Of a stretch of 7,336 nucleotides of DNA, positions 5,305 through 7,336 are shown piece by piece. The DNA is taken from assembly GCA_045223835.1 (NCBI GenBank), contig JBGUZS010000107.1, positions 1-7,336 on the forward strand, given 5' to 3'. Under the pieces are notes generated by a model. That model ran no database searches and was not told where the DNA came from. It was given only the letters and a program-made list of their open reading frames with translations. Made by a program: the position numbers and the translations under genes. The first letter of the stretch is position 1; every line of letters begins with the position of its first letter. Source of the DNA: UBA1774 sp045223835. GTDB taxonomy: Bacteria > Bacillota > Clostridia > Oscillospirales > Oscillospiraceae.

Positions 5305-7161
5305 ATGCTGAATTACTGGAACAGACAGGATAATCCGGCCACCTTTGAGACCCTGGAGGAGGTGCGGGAGCACGCCGTGGCCGCCACCAGCGCCATTGCC
5401 AGCAACAAGCGCTTCCCTCAGATCCTGAACCCCAAGCTGGAGGGGTTCCCCCAGGGACTGGTATACGTCTACCGTTCCCCCAACCTCTATGGCGGGGAGA
5501 CGGGAGCCCGGAACAACACCTCCTTCATCCTCTTCCCCGACGGACGCTTCGAGACCAGGGAGGCCGCCAAAGCGTATCTGGAGAGCCTGGGGCTCATCCG
5601 GATCATTGACGAGGCCATCGGCACCATTCTGATGATCATGCCGGAGAAGGGGTCGGGCTACGGGGAGGAGGACCTGCAGCGCTGCTATACCCTGATCAGC
5701 GCCCTGTTCAGCCAGAAGGCCTTCGTGGAGATCGACGGGAAGCGCTGCGTTCCCGCAGAAGCGGAATACTGCGGCGGCTACGGCAAGACCTATCTGTTCG
5801 GCGCGGGCAAGGGCGCCGACTTCATGCTGAACTATGTGGCCGGGTCCCGGGATGAGCTCATCGGCCGGGCGGCAGGCTTCTTTACCTATGGGGGAACCAT
5901 GCGGGACGACGCCCGGGTGAGCCAGTATGTCCCCGCCTTCCTGGTGAACCCCTGCGGCGCGGCGGTGCAGAAATTCCGCAGGGCCAACAAGACGAACGCC
6001 TATTCCCTCAGGGAGGGGATCTCCCGGTTTTACAACCAGGCCGTGCCCCTGCGGCAGGTGCGCACCGCCCGGGACGAGAAGGGGGACGTGGGCTTCTGGA
6101 TGGAAAAGGCCTTCCGCAGCATGTTCATCTTCCTTCAGCGCTCCGCCAACGTCATGACCAGGTATCTGGAGCCCCGGGTCGCCGGCAGCTACCAGGGCTA
6201 TGTGCCCGCGCCGCAAATCACCCGCTTCGCCCTCTCCCCCCGGAACCCCATCTTCAACGGCCGGACCGTAGTGGGGGATCTGGAGGTCACCCTGAAGCAC
6301 GACAGGGAAATGTTCAGCGACGTGAAGAGCGAGGCCAACGCCCTCCCCTTCGCCGAGCCTGGAGATTATCTGGACTGCTGGTATGAGGTGCTGCCCCAGG
6401 GGGTGCTGAAGAACACCGCCCCGGCCCGCAGCGTGCCCCTGCTCCTGGCGAACCACGGCGGCGGGGACGACCATCTCATGTTCCTGGATGAGACCGGCAT
6501 CCTCCTCACCGCGGGTCAGCAGGGCTTCGCCATCGTGGCCCCCATGCACAGCGGGATCACCGTCATCGCCGGGGAGGTCCTGCCCCGGCTGGTGAAATAC
6601 ATGCTGGATACCTACCCCGCCCTGGATCCGGAGCGGGTCTGGGTCACGGGGTACTCCATGGGCGGCATGGCGACCTACAACTGCATCGGCGCCCACCCGG
6701 AGGTCTTCGCCGCCGCCGCCCCCATGGCCATGCCCCTCCAGGAGGTGAAGGAGAGTACGGAGGAGCTGTACAGGAAGTACGACCTCCCCGCCATGCTCAT
6801 CACCTCCACCTATGACTTTGCCGCCTGGGACGCGGAGAACAACCATCTGAACGAGGGCGGCCGGCTCTTCCTCCAGACCTACAGCCGCTTCAACGGCATC
6901 GCCCCGGCGGAGGACTTCGACTATGAGAAATACCCCGTCATCGGGCGTTCCTTCGATTCTCTGGAGATCACCACCATAAACGGGGAATGGCGGAACGGGG
7001 AATGGCTCCTGAAGAATGACAAGGGCGTGCCCATGATCGGCCTGAACGTGACGGAATACCTGCAGCACTCCCTGTGGCCCGGCTACGGGGACATCATGTA
7101 CAACTTCGTGAAGCACTACCGCCGGGATCAGAAGACCGGGGAGATCATCTATACGGAGTAA
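5305..7161 (+). CDS. Two-domain alpha/beta hydrolase (esterase-like), N-terminal domain degenerate
   Basis: A 618-residue protein with no signal peptide, so probably cytoplasmic. The C-terminal half (about 350-618) has the features of PHB-depolymerase/feruloyl-esterase-like alpha/beta hydrolases: HGGG at 384-387 for the oxyanion region, nucleophile motif GYSMG at 449-453 (Ser451), a strand LPAMLITSTYD giving a candidate acid Asp504, and H588 in the HSLWPG context as candidate catalytic histidine. It likely hydrolyses an ester bond; the substrate is unknown. The N-terminal half (about 30-290) seems to repeat the fold: FILFPDG (like the HGGG strand), TILMIMPEKG, KTYLFGAGKGADF where GAGKG (166-170) has Gly168 in place of Ser, VPAFLVNPCG lacking the acid, and a closing helix WMEKAFRSMFIFLQRS. 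It is transcribed divergently from the solute-binding lipoprotein, which suggests, without proving, action on an imported esterified carbohydrate. The double-length architecture exceeds the roughly 300 residues usual for a single-domain esterase. Confidence 0.88.
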   Translation: MLNYWNRQDNPATFETLEEVREHAVAATSAIASNKRFPQILNPKLEGFPQGLVYVYRSPNLYGGETGARNNTSFILFPDGRFETREAAKAYLESLGLIRIIDEAIGTILMIMPEKGSGYGEEDLQRCYTLISALFSQKAFVEIDGKRCVPAEAEYCGGYGKTYLFGAGKGADFMLNYVAGSRDELIGRAAGFFTYGGTMRDDARVSQYVPAFLVNPCGAAVQKFRRANKTNAYSLREGISRFYNQAVPLRQVRTARDEKGDVGFWMEKAFRSMFIFLQRSANVMTRYLEPRVAGSYQGYVPAPQITRFALSPRNPIFNGRTVVGDLEVTLKHDREMFSDVKSEANALPFAEPGDYLDCWYEVLPQGVLKNTAPARSVPLLLANHGGGDDHLMFLDETGILLTAGQQGFAIVAPMHSGITVIAGEVLPRLVKYMLDTYPALDPERVWVTGYSMGGMATYNCIGAHPEVFAAAAPMAMPLQEVKESTEELYRKYDLPAMLITSTYDFAAWDAENNHLNEGGRLFLQTYSRFNGIAPAEDFDYEKYPVIGRSFDSLEITTINGEWRNGEWLLKNDKGVPMIGLNVTEYLQHSLWPGYGDIMYNFVKHYRRDQKTGEIIYTE

Positions 7162-7178
7162 AGAATGCGCAAACTTCG

Positions 7179-7205
7179 GCGGAGGCGGCAAAATGCCGCC
7201 TCCGC
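7179..7205. terminator. Perfect 12-bp hairpin with AAA loop after the hydrolase gene
   Basis: The arms GCGGAGGCGGCA and TGCCGCCTCCGC flank AAA, starting 17 nt after the stop codon. Position and stability suit a 3' end or terminator role for the hydrolase mRNA, but no U-tract follows (TCAGCG comes next). It may be a stabilising 3' structure or part of the repeat element formed with the following hairpins. Confidence 0.55.
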
Positions 7206-7207
7206 TC

Positions 7208-7232
7208 AGCGTGTCGACAAAGTCGACACGCT
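7208..7232. repeat. Perfect 11-bp hairpin with AAA loop
   Basis: The arms AGCGTGTCGAC and GTCGACACGCT flank AAA. It begins 2 nt after the preceding hairpin, so the two form a tandem pair with the same loop. No U-tract is present on the plus side. Confidence 0.75.
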
Positions 7233-7267
7233 TCAACTCGGACCCGCTACGCTGGGCTCCGAGTTGA
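7233..7267. repeat. Inverted repeat TCAACTCGGA / TCCGAGTTGA
   Basis: A perfect 10-bp stem (7233-7242 with 7258-7267), directly abutting the previous hairpin. Inside it CCC (7243-7245) can pair with GGG (7254-7256), giving a longer imperfect stem. Third member of the 3' inverted-repeat run. Confidence 0.7.
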
Positions 7268-7301
7268 GAAGGATGACATCGCCGCTGCGCGCCTGCGTCG
7301 T

Positions 7302-7336
7302 CGCAAATCTCGCGGGCTTTGCTTCCGCGGTTTGCG
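7302..7336. repeat. Imperfect inverted repeat CGCAAA...TTTGCG at the window edge
   Basis: CGCAAA (7302-7307) pairs with TTTGCG (7331-7336), and CGCGG (7311-7315) with CCGCG (7325-7329) around a GCTTTGCTT loop. The outer arm reaches the last base of the window, so the repeat may continue. It is the fourth inverted repeat in 160 bp. Confidence 0.55.

Noticed and set aside
5281..7236. A 651-codon open frame on the minus strand opposite the hydrolase gene
   Set aside because: Its start lies inside the 3' inverted repeats, it has no ribosome binding site, and its translation is a Gly/His/Val-rich shadow of a gene with clear catalytic motifs.
7179..7336. CRISPR array or integron attC-like site
   Set aside because: The repeats are inverted and differ from each other, with no regular spacers, no cas genes and no integrase in view.

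Overview
The window carries four protein-coding genes and looks like a chromosomal segment of a GC-rich anaerobic Firmicute, most likely a gut or rumen Clostridia/Oscillospiraceae-type bacterium. This placement is an inference. It rests on strong AGGAGG-type ribosome binding sites, a lipobox solute-binding protein of the YtcQ/LplA type, secreted proteins with a copper-amine-oxidase-type N-terminal (stalk) domain, and strong G/C preference at third codon positions. That codon bias also creates very long spurious antisense reading frames.

Layout. Positions 40-2211 (minus) encode a large secreted protein: signal peptide, stalk domain, Pro/Glu linker, and a roughly 590-residue C-terminal region of unknown function that appears to contain repeated units. 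Positions 2393-3085 (minus) encode a smaller paralogue with nearly the same N-terminal 95 residues but an unrelated, small, probably beta-rich C-terminal domain. Positions 3251-5035 (minus) encode a lipoprotein that is the substrate-binding component of an ABC importer, probably for oligosaccharides. No permease or ATPase genes are in view. Positions 5305-7161 (plus), divergent from the lipoprotein gene, encode a cytoplasmic alpha/beta hydrolase. Its C-terminal half has a complete-looking catalytic site. Its N-terminal half looks like a degenerate copy of the same fold without the nucleophile.

Regulation. Each minus-strand gene has its own plausible sigma-A promoter. Those of the two stalk-domain paralogues share one plan: TTGTG(G/C), 17 bp, then ATATGG directly before TAA(A/T). 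Hairpins with a C(UUCG)G loop and an almost identical core follow both the lipoprotein gene and the small stalk gene; only the latter has a good U-tract. The 269-bp divergent region between the lipoprotein and hydrolase genes carries both promoters and several short repeats. The last 175 bp hold no gene but a run of four consecutive inverted repeats, the first two perfect with AAA loops, cut off by the window end.

How the genes may work together: the solute-binding lipoprotein and the divergent esterase may serve uptake and intracellular de-esterification of one carbohydrate-type substrate, while the stalk-domain proteins act at the cell surface. This is context inference only. I see no defence system, mobile element with a transposase, CRISPR array, tRNA or rRNA here.
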